From the NCBI GenBank assembly GCA_905221615.1, contig CAJNDT010003824.1, positions 75,001-139,000 of the forward strand: 64,000 bases of DNA. The letters are read 5' to 3'. The position numbers were made by a program, and so were the translations under genes. This document shows, in pieces, positions 46,751 through 56,735 of the stretch (within the stretch, counting starts at the first letter, position 1; every line of letters begins with the position of its first letter). The stretch is from Symbiodinium sp. CCMP2592. Taxonomy: Eukaryota > Sar > Dinophyceae > Suessiales > Symbiodiniaceae. Under the pieces are notes generated by a model. That model was not told the origin of the DNA and did not search any database. It was given only the letters and a program-made list of their open reading frames with translations.

Positions 46751-47277
46751 GGAACATCATTTTCCGTTGCCATAAGAGGGGTCTACATAGTCTAACACCA
46801 TTTCCTTATTGCTTGTTGTGGTAGGTTTGATTAAGTCAGCTGTTTTGTGGTAGTTTAAGTCACGTTCACTCTTATGGTACCGTTACTTAACCCCGAAACC
46901 CCCAAACCCCAAACCCTTTCTTATGGGGATTTACATAATCTATATTGGGGTTTCCTTACTGTTGATGGACAAAATCCTGCATTACCCATTGTAAGGAATG
47001 TATCATAATTCCCATAGTTTAGGGTCCTTGGGGTAATGCAGGATTCTGTCCATCAACAGTAGGAGGCCAAACGGGGTTTTAGCCTACGGGTGGTTTAGTA
47101 GGGGGGTTCATATTAAGGAATCCCTACCATATTGGGGCCCAAACCCTAAACCCTTATGGTACCTTGAATGAGCCCAGGGACCCCTAAACCCCAAACCCTT
47201 TCTTATGGGGGTCTATATAATCTATATTGGGGCTTCCTTATTATGGTACCTTAAACCCTAAACCTTAATGAGCCCAG
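46751..47277. repeat. region with family 7 introner and a duplicated acceptor segment
   Basis: 46,905-46,955 and 47,186-47,240 share AACCCTTTCTTATGGGG and TCTATATTGGGG. TGAGCCCAGG, the acceptor at 47,277, also occurs at 47,169. No gene seen. Confidence 0.55.
46959..47060. mobile_element. introner family 7 (GTTGATGGACAAAATCCTGC TIR), copy 1
   Basis: ACTGTTGATGGACAAAATCC TGCATTACC at the left, GGTAATGCAGGATTCTGTCC ATCAACAGT at the right. The 40 bases after it (AGGCCAAACGGGGTTTTAGC) are shared with the copy at 54,501. Confidence 0.8.
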
Positions 47278-47347
47278 GATTGAGGACTCCGCTTTCCCGC
47301 CGGTGCCCAATCAGAGGGCCGAGGACCGCTTGGAAGCCGGGCCTCTG
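47278..47347 (+). CDS. probable exon
   Basis: Acceptor TGAGCCCAG. Reads IEDSAFPPVPNQRAEDRLEA. Gene unknown; G-rich intron DNA follows. Confidence 0.45.
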
Positions 47348-48110
47348 GGGGGGGTTTTAATCTAAAAAAGGGCTTAAATAGTTACTCATACTATTTTGGT
47401 GGGTTCCTTTAAAGGGGTCTTAGTCTAATGTTTTAGGGTTTAGAGTTTAGGGTTTAGTCCAATTTTTGAGGGTTGAGGGTTTAAGGTTTAGGGATAGCTA
47501 CCAATACTATTTTGTGGGTTCCTTGAAAGGGTCTGTAAGGGCCATAAGGGATCTAGAGTAGGGTTCTGTGTAGGGCCTGGGGTTTACAAGGCTTGAGGTG
47601 GCTTTTGGCTCCAGGGTTTGGGAGAAGGTTTTGGGGTTTAGGCGCTTTTTGGGTTTAGGGCTTGGACTGAGGGACGTCTCGCGGTTGAGGAAGTTAGAGC
47701 TTAGGAAACATGATGAATCCGCATTCCTATGCCTGTGTTCTAGCAGTTCGATGAAGCAGGTGGGACCAGAGTCGGCAAAGATACATCGTGTATCATTGGT
47801 GTGTAAATCTGCATGTATGCATGTATGCGAGCATGTGTGTGGATGGATGTTCGTGCGCAGGTATGTACCTTTCTTTTTAAAGGGCCATCAGCAGAGCTGT
47901 AGCTTAAACTTCCCGAGCCGTAAGGAAAACAGCTTTCAACACAGGCAGACAACGTGTTACGGCCTGTATCACTCCAGCACTAAACCCGATGCCCTAAGCC
48001 CAAAATAGACTAACTTCCCAGGCCTTCAAGTCATTCAATGCCTAAACCATACATCCTAAACCTTACATCCTCAATCCTCAACCTTCGACCGCAAATCCTA
48101 AATCCTCAAG

Positions 48111-48177
48111 GATAAGGAGATGATTTCGGTGAGCATGGCCTACTTGCAACGCCTGCACCGTCGGGCTTTGCGTGACC
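48111..48177 (+). CDS. probable exon
   Basis: Acceptor AATCCTCAAG. Reads DKEMISVSMAYLQRLHRRAL then RDQ. Followed by TTTAGGG-type DNA. 47,600-48,050 upstream is unique with no convincing exon. Confidence 0.45.
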
Positions 48178-48773
48178 AGGGGCCGACAGATGACTAACAT
48201 AGAGGTCGGAGGAATATCAGGTTTAGGGTTTAGGGTTTTGGGTGCAGGGTTGAGGGTTCAGGGTTCAGGTTTTAGGCGCAACACGGGCTTAGCATTTAGG
48301 GTTTAGGGCTCCTTACAATCGCTATCTTATGACAACCTCCGTAACCCCAAACCCTAATCTTACATTGAACCTCATCGAACCTTTTTCAGACACTTTAACA
48401 GGCTCCTAAATTTGTTGCTCTGCGTCCGGGCTCCTTGTTCTTAGGCTTTTGAAGGATCTTGGATTTAGGGGTTTAGGGGTTTAGGGGTTTAGGGGTTTAG
48501 GGGCTCAGGGATTCAGGGTTTAGGGTTTTAGGGTTCTAGAGGCTTTGGGTTCAGGGTGAAGCGTTTGGCAGTTTAGGGGGTTTCTAGCAATATTTCCCCT
48601 TAGATATGGTATTTCACTATAAATCTACATCAAAACCCTTCTTCTAAATCTTCATGCTCCTATACTAGACTGGAACAGTCCCGCTACCCCCGATGGCTCT
48701 TCATGATAAATATGCCCCAAAACCTCGTTCTAACTGTTCAGGCCCCTGTTTTCGACTGAAGAGTCTGGTGCTA

Positions 48774-48868
48774 GAAGCCCTGGGTGCCTCTTCGAGTCCA
48801 CAAAGCGATTCGGAGAGCATCCTCGGGTGCAAAAAGCCCGGGCGTCCAGGAGGTCCCGGAGCCAACAG
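48774..48868 (+). CDS. probable exon with GA donor at an introner
   Basis: Reads EALGASSSPQSDSESILGCK then KPGRPGGPGAN, ending CAACAG|GATAG where a family 2 introner begins. Confidence 0.4.
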
Positions 48869-48874
48869 GATAGA

Positions 48875-48966
48875 AAATAAGGGACCTTCATATAGTACCC
48901 TAAATAGTAGGATCCTTATTGTAAGGACCCCAAACTAAGGTACCCCTATATAATTTTCGGAAACTC
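48875..48966. mobile_element. introner family 2 copy
   Basis: GAAAATAAGGGACC, TACCCTAAATAGTAGGATCC, AAGGTACCCC and right end ATTTTCGGAAACTCCC. Confidence 0.7.
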
Positions 48967-49131
48967 CCATATGGGTCTCCAAGTGATCGTCTGCTGGAGC
49001 TTTTTCTCATTTGTGGTGCGCATCCAGGATCCTGGCCGTACTTTCAGGTCTAGGGCACGGTTCTTTTTGCGTAACTTCACCTTGGAAGCGAGGGGGGAGA
49101 GTAGGACTATTGCACACCGACCATCTACTAA

Positions 49132-49222
49132 CTTACCTTTGGTTAGTAGGGAATGGAAGAATAGTGGTAGTAGTAGTTATAATTGTACCCCATTCCTCCA
49201 TTCCCTACAAACCAAAGGTAAG
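49132..49222. mobile_element. introner family 3 copy
   Basis: CTTACCTTTGGTTAGTAGGG AATGGAAGAAT, GTAGTAGTAGTTATAATTG core, CATTCCTCCATTCCCTACAA ACCAAAGGTAAG. Confidence 0.85.
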
Positions 49223-49362
49223 ATCAGGATCATGAGAAGCATCGGCATCAGCATAAGACGAGCATCTATATTCGTAGCACATGTTGCAAGGGCACCTACA
49301 GTAATAAGCATTGCAACAGCAAGCATGAGGCAGCCGAACCCTTAAGGCCCCCCTTTCATCCG

Positions 49363-49553
49363 TAAGTTTCCGAGAATTAGGCTTGCCTTTTTCGGGGTCC
49401 TTGTAATAGGGATCCTACTATGCAGGGTGCTCTATGGGTGGTTGTCATTTGAGTACCCTAAATACCATGTGCCGCAATATAATAACGACCCCAACAAGGG
49501 ACACTAATATTGACAACCACCCATATGAGGGTCCCCTGTTTGCGGAAAATCCC
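49363..49553. mobile_element. family 1 introner nested in a family 2 introner
   Basis: Outer: TAAGTTTCCGAGAATTAGG...GGGATCCTACTATGCAGGG, then ...GGGTCCCCTGTTTGCGGAAA ATCCC. Inner 49,436-49,522: GGGTGGTTGTC to TATTGACAACCACCC. The stretch to 50,558 is otherwise unique or TTTAGGG-like (50,005-50,130). Confidence 0.7.
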
Positions 49554-50558
49554 ATAACATGGCTTCAACCCGGAAGCCTCGAACCCGGAACCTGGTGGCA
49601 AAGAAAACGATATCCCCCTTTGCTAACGGGTTTAAGAGAGAGGCTTGAAGAGTGAGTTTAGCCCCTAAACCCTAAACTGTATAGTTCATGGTCCTTATGT
49701 AATTTGTTATACTGTTATAGAGTTGTATCCCTTAACTAAAGACGAAAGATGAGTGTTGTCCATCTCTTTCGTCACCCCTGTGTCAACCTTACAAAGCCCC
49801 GGTGAAATCACATTAGATTGAGGGTCCCGAACCCCGCAGGGCCCGAAACTTTCAACGTTGAACACCAAAGCTTGTATGCCCCAAGCCCTGAAACTCTAAT
49901 GCCTGAAACCCTATACATCTGACGTTGGATGCAAGGGATTCGGATCTGTTCTTCGGGTCTACGGATACTTGCGACCTCCCCCGAGTCACCAAGCCGAGGA
50001 AATGCTCAGGGTTTAAGGTTTGGGGTTTAGGGTTTAGGGGGTTTAGGGGTTGTGGTTGTAGGTTGGGGGTTTAGGGTTTAAGGGGTTTAGGGGTTGTGGT
50101 TGTAGATTGGGGGTTTGAGTGTTGCGGGCTCAGGTTTGAAGGGCTTTAGGCTTTTTGACTTCTGGGGTACTTAGTTTGGGCCTCAGGTTTCAAAGGCATG
50201 GGCTTAGCCTTGGCTAAGGATTCAGGGGTTAAGGGTAGAAGATGCATCCTTCAGGGCTTTGTGTTTAGCAAACATCTTCCCCCCCCACGAACACCCCCTC
50301 TACCTCCAAGGTTTGCCCAACAAAGTCTGAGTTGTGACACTCACCTCGGCAGCTGCACCACTTCTCAGAGTACGTCTTGCTATGAGCTGAACTGCAACAG
50401 TGTAGAAGTTCGCAGAGAACTTGGCTTCGGGGAAAGGGTTCGAGATTTTGGGGGCCTTGGGGCGTGCTTACGCATAAGGCTTCGGACAGTGGCAGAAACT
50501 TCTTGTGTCTGGCAAGGTAGAGAGGAAGCGCCAGTCACGCGGTTTAGGGTTTAGGGTT

Positions 50559-50670
50559 TACTTGGAGGTATGGGGAGTTATAAGTGGGGTTATAATTCCC
50601 TTTTTTGGGTTATAAGTGTAGTTACCGTACTTATAACCCCACTTATAACTAGCCCTGAACCTCCAAGTAG
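50559..50670. mobile_element. introner family 6, directly upstream of a start codon
   Basis: TACTTGGAGGT at the left, ACCTCCAAGTA at the right, GTGGGGTTATAA/TTATAACCCCAC inside. Ends nine bases before the ATG of the RCC1-like gene, so it would be spliced from the 5' UTR. Confidence 0.75.
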
Positions 50671-50678
50671 TGTTGAGG

Positions 50679-52256
50679 ATGAGCAGGCCATGGCGCTCCC
50701 TCGACCGGTGTGGGCCTGTTTGGACCAACGACAGAGCGTTTTTTGTGCAGCTAGACACCGGGGAGTGCTTGGCGTGGGGAAGCTCAGAGTGTGGCGGTGA
50801 TCTGCCAGATGAGCATAAAGCCAAGCTTAAGGGAATCAAGTCAGCCTGGAGCACGGAACACGCTTTCCTTGCGCAGTTGGACAGTGGGGAGTGCCTGGCC
50901 TGGGGTCGCCCAAGGCATGGCGGCGAACTCCCAGAGCTGAAGAAGGGCGTAAGGTCTGTTTGGGCCACGGGTTTTGCGTTCCTGGCACAGCTGGACACCG
51001 GCGAATGTCTGGCGTGGGGTTACCAAAGATTTGGCGGTGAGCTCTCAGATGAGCACAAAGCCAAGTTGGAGAAGGGCATCAAGTCCGTTTGGAGCAGTCG
51101 CTATGCCTTCCTGGTGCAACTGACAACGGGTGAGTGTGTATCCTGGGGTCTGAGCGTTGGATTTGGAGGACGCGAGCAGCAAGCCCAGCTGGAGAAGGGC
51201 ATCAAGTGCGTCTGGACCACGAACCAAGCTTTCCTGACACAGCTGGACACTGGGGAGTGCCTGGCGTGGGGTGACAAAGATCACGGTGGAAAAATCCCAG
51301 ATTCGTTCAAAGCCAAGCTGGAGCAGGGCATCAAGTCCGTCTGGACCACGGAAGGAGCATTTTTGGTACAACTGGACACCGGGGAATGTCTGCTGTGGGG
51401 TGGCTCAGAGTACGGCGGCGATGCGCCAGATGTGCACATAACCAAGCTTGAAAAGGGCGTCAAGGCCGTCTGGAGCTCTGGCTATGCCTTCCTGGCGCAG
51501 CTGGACACCGGGGAATGTCTGGCATGGGGTCATCCAAAGAATGGCGGCGAGCTTTCAGATGAGCACAAAGCCAAGCTGGAGAAGGGCATCCAGTCGGTCT
51601 GGAACACGAGATCTGCCTTCCTGGTGCAACTGAAAACGGGTGAGTGTCTAGCCTGGGGTGTGACTGCTGGATTCGGGGAACACGTTCAGCGAGCCCTGCT
51701 GGAGAAGGGCGTCAAGGCCGTTTGGAGGACGGCAGGAGCTTTCCTGGCACAGCTGGGCACCGGGGAGTGCTTGGCATTTGGTTCTGACGACTCCGGTGGC
51801 TCTCTCCCGGAGGAGCAGAGGGCTCTGCTGGCGAAGCTCGGGCTCCGAGGCACCAAGAGCTCCGGAGCTTCGCCGGCGGCCTCCGGCTCTCCGCGGGCTG
51901 CGGTGAAGTCGTTGCGGGACTTCGACCTGTCGCCGGCAGCGGTGCGCCTCCAGGAGGAGCTCTCCGTGATCTCCAGCTCGCTCCACCGGGCCTCCGTGAA
52001 GCTGAGCGAAGCCGAGGCCCGAGATGGGGGCTACTTTTGCTTCAATACCAGGGCTTTCAAGAGGCAGCGGAGAGGGGAGAGGGGAGTCCCTCATAGGCAC
52101 GGGGATGTCGGTTTTGCGGTCTAGAGTCGAAAAACGCCCCACCTGAAGCTGCACAGAACAGGTGCCAGCCATAGTCAAGACCGCTCGACTAGCCGAGCCC
52201 GAGATGGGAAAGATCAAAGATCTGCTGCTTTGGATCAAGAAGGACGGCCTTTTTAG
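50679..52256 (+). CDS. RCC1-like nine-repeat protein
   Basis: ATG at 50,679 (MSRPWRSLDRCGPVW, matching the start of the second copy at 63,331). Nine repeats of about 40-45 aa with core AFLAQLDTGECLAWG and linker GGELSDEHKAKLEKGIKSVW. Repeats 4 and 8 share a shortened linker with GFG, so the array grew by duplication of a four-repeat block. This resembles the RCC1/HERC-like repeat proteins numerous in dinoflagellates, which form propellers. A Leu-rich helical tail follows (VRLQEELSVISSSLHRASVK). The frame is open to 52,124. A 17-bp direct repeat (GCCGAG(G)CCCGAGATGGG at about 52,011 and 52,191) could mark an intron; splicing within it gives a stop at 52,256. Function unknown. Confidence 0.75.
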
Positions 52257-52616
52257 GCGCTCATGTGCATAACGACTTTTCGGGGTTCACCGTCACTTCT
52301 TCAGGTTTGCCCACTCCGACTCTTTGTGCTTGCCTCCGGACCCCGAGCCCCAAAACCCAACTCCAAACCCGAAACGCCTAAATCCCATGCAAACGCCCGA
52401 AGCCCCCAAACCGAGCCCGTAAACCCTAGAAGACCTCAACCCCTGTTTGTTGGAGACCTGTGAACCCCTCAACCCTCGAACCCCTGAACCTCTGAATCCC
52501 TGAACCCCTCAACCCTCGAACCCCTGAACCCCTGAACCCCTGAATCCCTGAATCCCTGAACCCCTGAATCCCTGAACCTCAGGGGTTCAGGCCCAGACAC
52601 CCCTAAACCCCCGAAG

Positions 52617-52718
52617 CCCTTGGTGGAGGAGGTGCAGCACGAGCACCTGGCGAAGATCCTGGGCCTCTACTGGCTCAAGCCCGGGGTGCTCGGCATGGTC
52701 CTGGAGCCCGCGCCGAGG
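52617..52718 (+). CDS. kinase exon: beta4-hinge
   Basis: Acceptor CCCCGAAG. Reads PLVEEVQHEHLAKILGLYWL then KPGVLGMVLEPAPR. C-rich before, TTTAGGG type after. Confidence 0.75.
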
Positions 52719-55700
52719 TGGTTTGGGGATTTTTCCGGAGGTTTTGGGGATGGGCTCTTGAGGGGTGTTAAGGGTGTGAAGGGTGTTTAGGGCTTTCGGT
52801 TTGCGGTTTAGGGCTTAGGGTTTGGGTCTTCATGGATTTTGGGGGTCTCAAAAGGCTTTCAGGGCTCTTGGGACTCTTCAGGATGTCATATACCTCAGCC
52901 TTAGATAGCGAACGGGGGAACTTTAAACTTTTTAGCTCTATCTTAAAAAGTTTGAACTTTTTGGGACCCGGCTGTTGAAGAAGAGAGCAGCCTTAAACCC
53001 TAAACCTTACCATGCTCAGCATGATTCCTGGGCCGGGGATGCTCGGCAGCATCCATCCACCCCTTTTTGTAGCATGGTCAGACTTGTCCTGAATGCATCG
53101 TCCCAAAGGTCCCAAGGGCCCCCAAAAGCCTTAACCCTATATGGGTGGTTGTAAAAATTATGGTCCCTTTTTGGGTACGATCCAGAAAGGGACCCTAATA
53201 TTGACAACCACCCATATAAACTATAGACTAAATGAAGACAGAAGCCTTAAACCCTTTCAGCAATGAGTCGAGTTTGCGAGCTTTTGATGTGCTTTGGTGC
53301 ACTCCAGACCAGGTTTGCTGTGCTGCGTTTCTAGTGCCACAAGCCTTTCACCTCAAAAAAAGCCTTGTAAGTCCCTCCACCTAAACCTTCAACACTCCCA
53401 ACAAGCTGGACCCTAAACCCTAACCCTAAACCCAAAAGCCCCTTAACACCTAAACCCCTAACCCCTAAACCCTAAGCCCTTAACCCTGAAAGCCTAAGCC
53501 CTGAAATCCTTAAACGCCGCAGCAGGTGCTTGAGGCGTCTCATCCAACAGGAGCCGCAGCTGGCGCAGAAGCAGCAGCTGCCCTTGGCCCGCGGCATAGC
53601 CTCTGCCATGGCGTCACCTGTCTTGAGGTTTGGTACAAAGGTTACTAGAAGGGATACTTTCAGGCTTGGGGTTTAGGATTTAGGACTGTTGGGGTTTGGG
53701 GTTTAGTAGGGTTTCTTGTAAGGTTTTGTTTGAAGGATACTGTAGGGGTTTCCATAAGGCTTGTTTTTTTTTTGGCGTTTTACCGTCAGGGTTACTATAC
53801 GTGCCTGATATTGGTCTCCGGGGTTCCTAATGTATTTACATAGTTTAAGCTAGCCCAAAAACCCTGAGGCCCTGAGTTAGTTTGGTGTTGAAGTTTGTGA
53901 TAGGATTCTGCTAATGAGCCGTCGGTCCTTGCAACTTGCGCTGCGTTCCATGTTATGCTGGGTGTTTTGGAGCTGGGTTTAGGATTGCAGCGCAGAGGAC
54001 GAGACGAAGCGATTGCAGGTTGTTTCAGAATCTCCTGGTCGTTGCGTGCGGAGCTGCGCCGTTGATCCCCCAACTCCAAGCCGCCAGAAACTATCGGAAC
54101 CCGCAGCCCTGAAGCCTATAACTCCAAGCCCTAAACCAGGCACTTGCATGGACTCTTGGAGCCTCTGATCCACCAAGAGCTGAAGCCGGAGAACGTCTTG
54201 ATCTTCGAGTCGGGCTCCGGGCTCCTGGCGAAGGTCACGGCCCCTACGATTGCAGGGAGGTAACCAGGGTTCCAGGGATGAGGGGTTTCGGGCTCTGAGG
54301 TTTGGCATTTAGGTTTAGGGTTTAGGGTTCAAGTTCTCATCCTAGAGTCCTTACCTAAATTTGACCTAAATCCAGCTGAGGACGTGGGCTTCAACAAGGC
54401 CATCTTTGGACACGGGCCGCTGGCCTACAAAGCGCCCGAACTCTTCGATGGGAAGCCTTGCAGTATGGCTTCGGACGCCAGGGCCTTACATTCATACGGC
54501 TGATGGACAAAATCCTGCATTACCCATAATAAGGAATATATCATAATTCCCCTAGTTTAGGGTCCTTGGGGTAATGCAGGATTCTGTCCATCAACAGTAG
54601 GAGGCCAAACGGGGTTTTAGCCTACGGGGGGTTTAGTAGGGATTAGGGTTCCCATAATCGGGTTCGAATTCAGGAATCCCTACCCCAAGAATCTTAAACC
54701 CTCCCTTTTGGCCTCTGTTGGAGGTCTGGATCTGAGAATCCGGTCGTGGCACGCAATGCTCCCCCCCAAACCCCCAAAGCAGCAAACCGTACTGTTTAGG
54801 GTTTAGGGTTTAGGGGCAAACTCCTTAAAACCCCAAGCCTTCAATCGTCAAACCCCTGCGCCCTTGAGGGCAGAAGGTGCCTTATCACAAGTAAAAAATA
54901 CCCCAACCCTGATCGAATTACTAAGTCCCGTACGTTATGTCTCGACAGGTCTATGCTTTTGCCATCCTCGGCTGGGAGCTCCTCTGTGCACAGGAAGCCT
55001 GGGCAGGGTGGCTGGGCATTCCTGTAGAGTTCAGCGTTTGGAGTTTAGGGTGTTTGACTTAGGGATTCGGATCTGGGTTGAGTCTTTTTGGGGGTTAAAG
55101 GGGTAAGAGGCGTGATCTACGGTTTGGTGTTTGGGGTTTCAAACTTTAAGGGTCTAGGCCATGGTCTGGTCAGCGCCCTACACGGACTAAGGCGTAAGGC
55201 TTAAACCGCTCTGGAGGGAGGAAGCTCGTCGACTTGGAGTTCGGGGGTTCAAGGATTGTCAATTACCATTACTGCAATGATTACGATGATTGTGTTGTCA
55301 GTACATCAAAGGTACACAGATTTGTGCAAGCTCAAAGCCATCTGCGTGGAGAACAAGCGGCCTAGCATGGATGAGGAGGCTTCGAAGTCGCGCTTGGGCA
55401 AGCTCATTCAGGACTCGTATAATCGTACGTAGTGGTAAAAAGAAACATTATGTAATCAGAAAAGTCATACTATACAAGAATGGATGTACAGTGGCATACC
55501 CACCGCTCCGTTATAATTAAGATTTTTATGGACACCCTAAGCCCTAAACCTGAAGGCCCTCACCCTCACCCTAACCCTAACCCTAGATGCTCAAGTTCGA
55601 CCCTGGGGAAGGAGGCTTGGGCGCAAGACCCCGCTGACCGACCCTCCTTCGAAACGATCCGCGAGAAGCTCTCACAGCCGAGCATCCCCAAGCAGTTGTC

Positions 55701-55745
55701 CAAGGAAGTGCCGAGCTATTGGTCGGGACAAGACTTGGACCAAGG
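52617..55745 (+). CDS. protein kinase domain gene with altered catalytic motifs (multi-exon)
   Basis: Seven exons give, in order, HEHLAKILGLYW...VLEPAP (beta4-beta5 and hinge), CLRRLI...LARGIASAMA, HLHGLLEPLIHQELKPENVL (catalytic loop, usual HRDLKPEN), AKVT+DVGFNK (usual AKVTDFGLxK), LAYKAPELFDGK (APE motif), SD+VYAFAILGWELLCAQEAW (DVYSFGIVLWELL), and WAQDPADRPSFETIREKL (end of the fold). The layout is that of tyrosine-kinase-like Ser/Thr kinases. The catalytic Asp is Glu and Arg is Gln in HRD, and DFG is DVG, so activity is doubtful. I cannot find the Gly-rich loop or VAIK exon; they may be missing or further upstream. Confidence 0.82.
53143..53213. mobile_element. introner family 1, short copy
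   Basis: 71 bp, GGGTGGTTGTAAAAATTATG to CCTAATATTGACAACCACCC, flanked by ATAT on both sides. Confidence 0.8.
53526..53627 (+). CDS. kinase exon: alphaD-alphaE
   Basis: Acceptor CGCAGCAG. Reads CLRRLIQQEPQLAQKQQLPL then ARGIASAMASPVL, matching G-S-L-x-x-L-I...R-L-x-x-A-x-x-I-A-x-A-(M/L). Confidence 0.7.
54139..54239 (+). CDS. kinase exon: catalytic loop, GC donor
   Basis: Acceptor TAAACCAG. Reads HLHGLLEPLIHQELKPENVL then IFESGSGLLAKVT. Ending at a GC donor (ACG|GCCCC) joins to DVGFNK in frame. Confidence 0.8.
54381..54476 (+). CDS. kinase exon: DVG and APE, GC donor
   Basis: Acceptor CCAGCTGAG. Reads DVGFNKAIFGHGPLAYKAPE then LFDGKPCSMASD, GC donor (GAC|GCCAGG); the next exon starts VYAFAI. 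Confidence 0.8.
54501..54598. mobile_element. introner family 7, copy 2
   Basis: TGATGGACAAAATCCTGCAT TACCC to GGGTAATGCAGG ATTCTGTCCATCAACAGT (one arm shortened). Near-identical to 46,959-47,060 including downstream flank. Confidence 0.8.
54949..55002 (+). CDS. kinase exon: alphaF (DVYSFG-like)
   Basis: Acceptor GTCTCGACAG. Reads VYAFAILGWELLCAQEAW; GC donor TGG|GCAGGG likely. Confidence 0.78.
55312..55424 (+). CDS. kinase exon: C-lobe
   Basis: Reads DLCKLKAICVENKRPSMDEE then ASKSRLGKLIQDSYN, containing the (K/R)RP...L-x-x-L-I segment before the RPSF helix. Confidence 0.65.
55597..55745 (+). CDS. kinase exon: final C-lobe helix
   Basis: Reads EAWAQDPADRPSFETIREKL then SQPSIPKQLSKEVPSYWSGQ. 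(D/N)P-x-x-RPSF-x-x-I is the end of tyrosine-kinase-like domains. The frame closes at TGA 55,792-55,794; whether that is the true stop is unknown. Confidence 0.78.
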
Positions 55746-55796
55746 CACCGTCAGCACTTTGCTTTTGTGGCTTCTGGGGTTGAGGGCCGACTGACT

Positions 55797-55975
55797 GTCC
55801 CTCTCTCGCTGCCGCTCTTGCTGTCTCTCTCGCTCTCGCGGTATCTCTCGCCGTCTCTCTCGCCGTCTCTCTCGCCGTCTCTCTCGCCGTCGCTCTCGCC
55901 GTCGCTCTCGCTGTCGCTCTCGATGTCGCTCTCGCTCTCTGTCTCTCGCTCTCGCTGTCGCTGCTGCCACGGGTC
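55797..55975 (+). repeat. CTCTCTCGCCGT-type minisatellite
   Basis: 12-13 base units TCTCTCGCCGTC, diverging to TCGCTCTCGCTG. Ser/Leu/Pro (+) and Arg/Glu (-) ORFs are artefacts. Confidence 0.9.
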
Positions 55976-56274
55976 TCATATGCATCGGTTCGGGTGCAGC
56001 ATTAATCCTTCCGCGTGTGTAGGTCCTAAGCAGGGGGACTACACCCAAGACCCTAAACCCTAAGCAGGATCGTAGAAAATGCCCTGTGACGCACAGGCTG
56101 GGTTGCTGTCCCTGTGGCTGAAGAGACGTTTCAGAAGCTCTCAGCCCTTTTCGTCGTCACGCAGCCACGGGAGCTCGGGACCGGTCGCGATGCAGCATCC
56201 TATTCTCGGGCTTACAGCAACTTGAAGCAGCTTGGTGCGAGCAATGAGACAAGAATCTGTTAGTTGTGGCTGAG

Positions 56275-56505
56275 CTTCGCTGCTGCCCATGGGATTGTGG
56301 CTGTGATGGTTGCTGTTTCTGTTACCGTTGATGCTGCTGTGGTGGCTGCTGCTCCTGTCGTGGTGGTGGTGCTGCTGCTGGCGGTGCTGGTGGTGCCGGT
56401 GGTGTTGCTGGTGGGTCTCGTTGTTGTGGTGGTGCTGGAGGTGCTGGTGGTACTGGTGGTGTTGTTGTTGTTGGTGGTGGTTCTGGTGACGATGCACTGT
56501 TCTGG
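56275..56505 (+). repeat. GGTGNT/GCTGNT-rich low-complexity DNA
   Basis: Interrupted GTT/GGT/GCT trinucleotides directly before the first PARP exon. Poly-Val/Leu, Thr and His frames all open; not taken as coding. Confidence 0.75.
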
Positions 56506-56513
56506 GCCCCGAG

Positions 56514-56735
56514 GTTGTGGTGTGCGTGGCGCATTGAGCACCAAAGTCTTTGGGACAAGTATGTCGCGGAGAGGAACGACGTCGTCCGGCACCTGCGCCA
56601 GCTGGAACGGAGCTCCATCGAAACTCCCCAGTGGAGGAGCAGATTTGATTTGCAACCTCAACCTCGAACAAACTTGGGTGACGAACCCTCCACAGCCCCA
56701 AGCTCGGCCTACAACTATGTCGCATGGGAGGAGCA
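56514..56735 (+). CDS. PARP exon 1 (of those seen)
   Basis: Acceptor GCCCCGAG. Reads LWCAWRIEHQSLWDKYVAER then NDVVRHLRQLERSSIETPQW. Open to 56,872, so the end is approximate. 56,740-57,170 has one more open frame (RFQQILQLNAPN) that might be an exon. Confidence 0.7.

Noticed and set aside
55716-56063. Arg/Glu-rich (-) and Ser/Leu-rich (+) ORFs
   Set aside because: Created by a 12-13 bp minisatellite.
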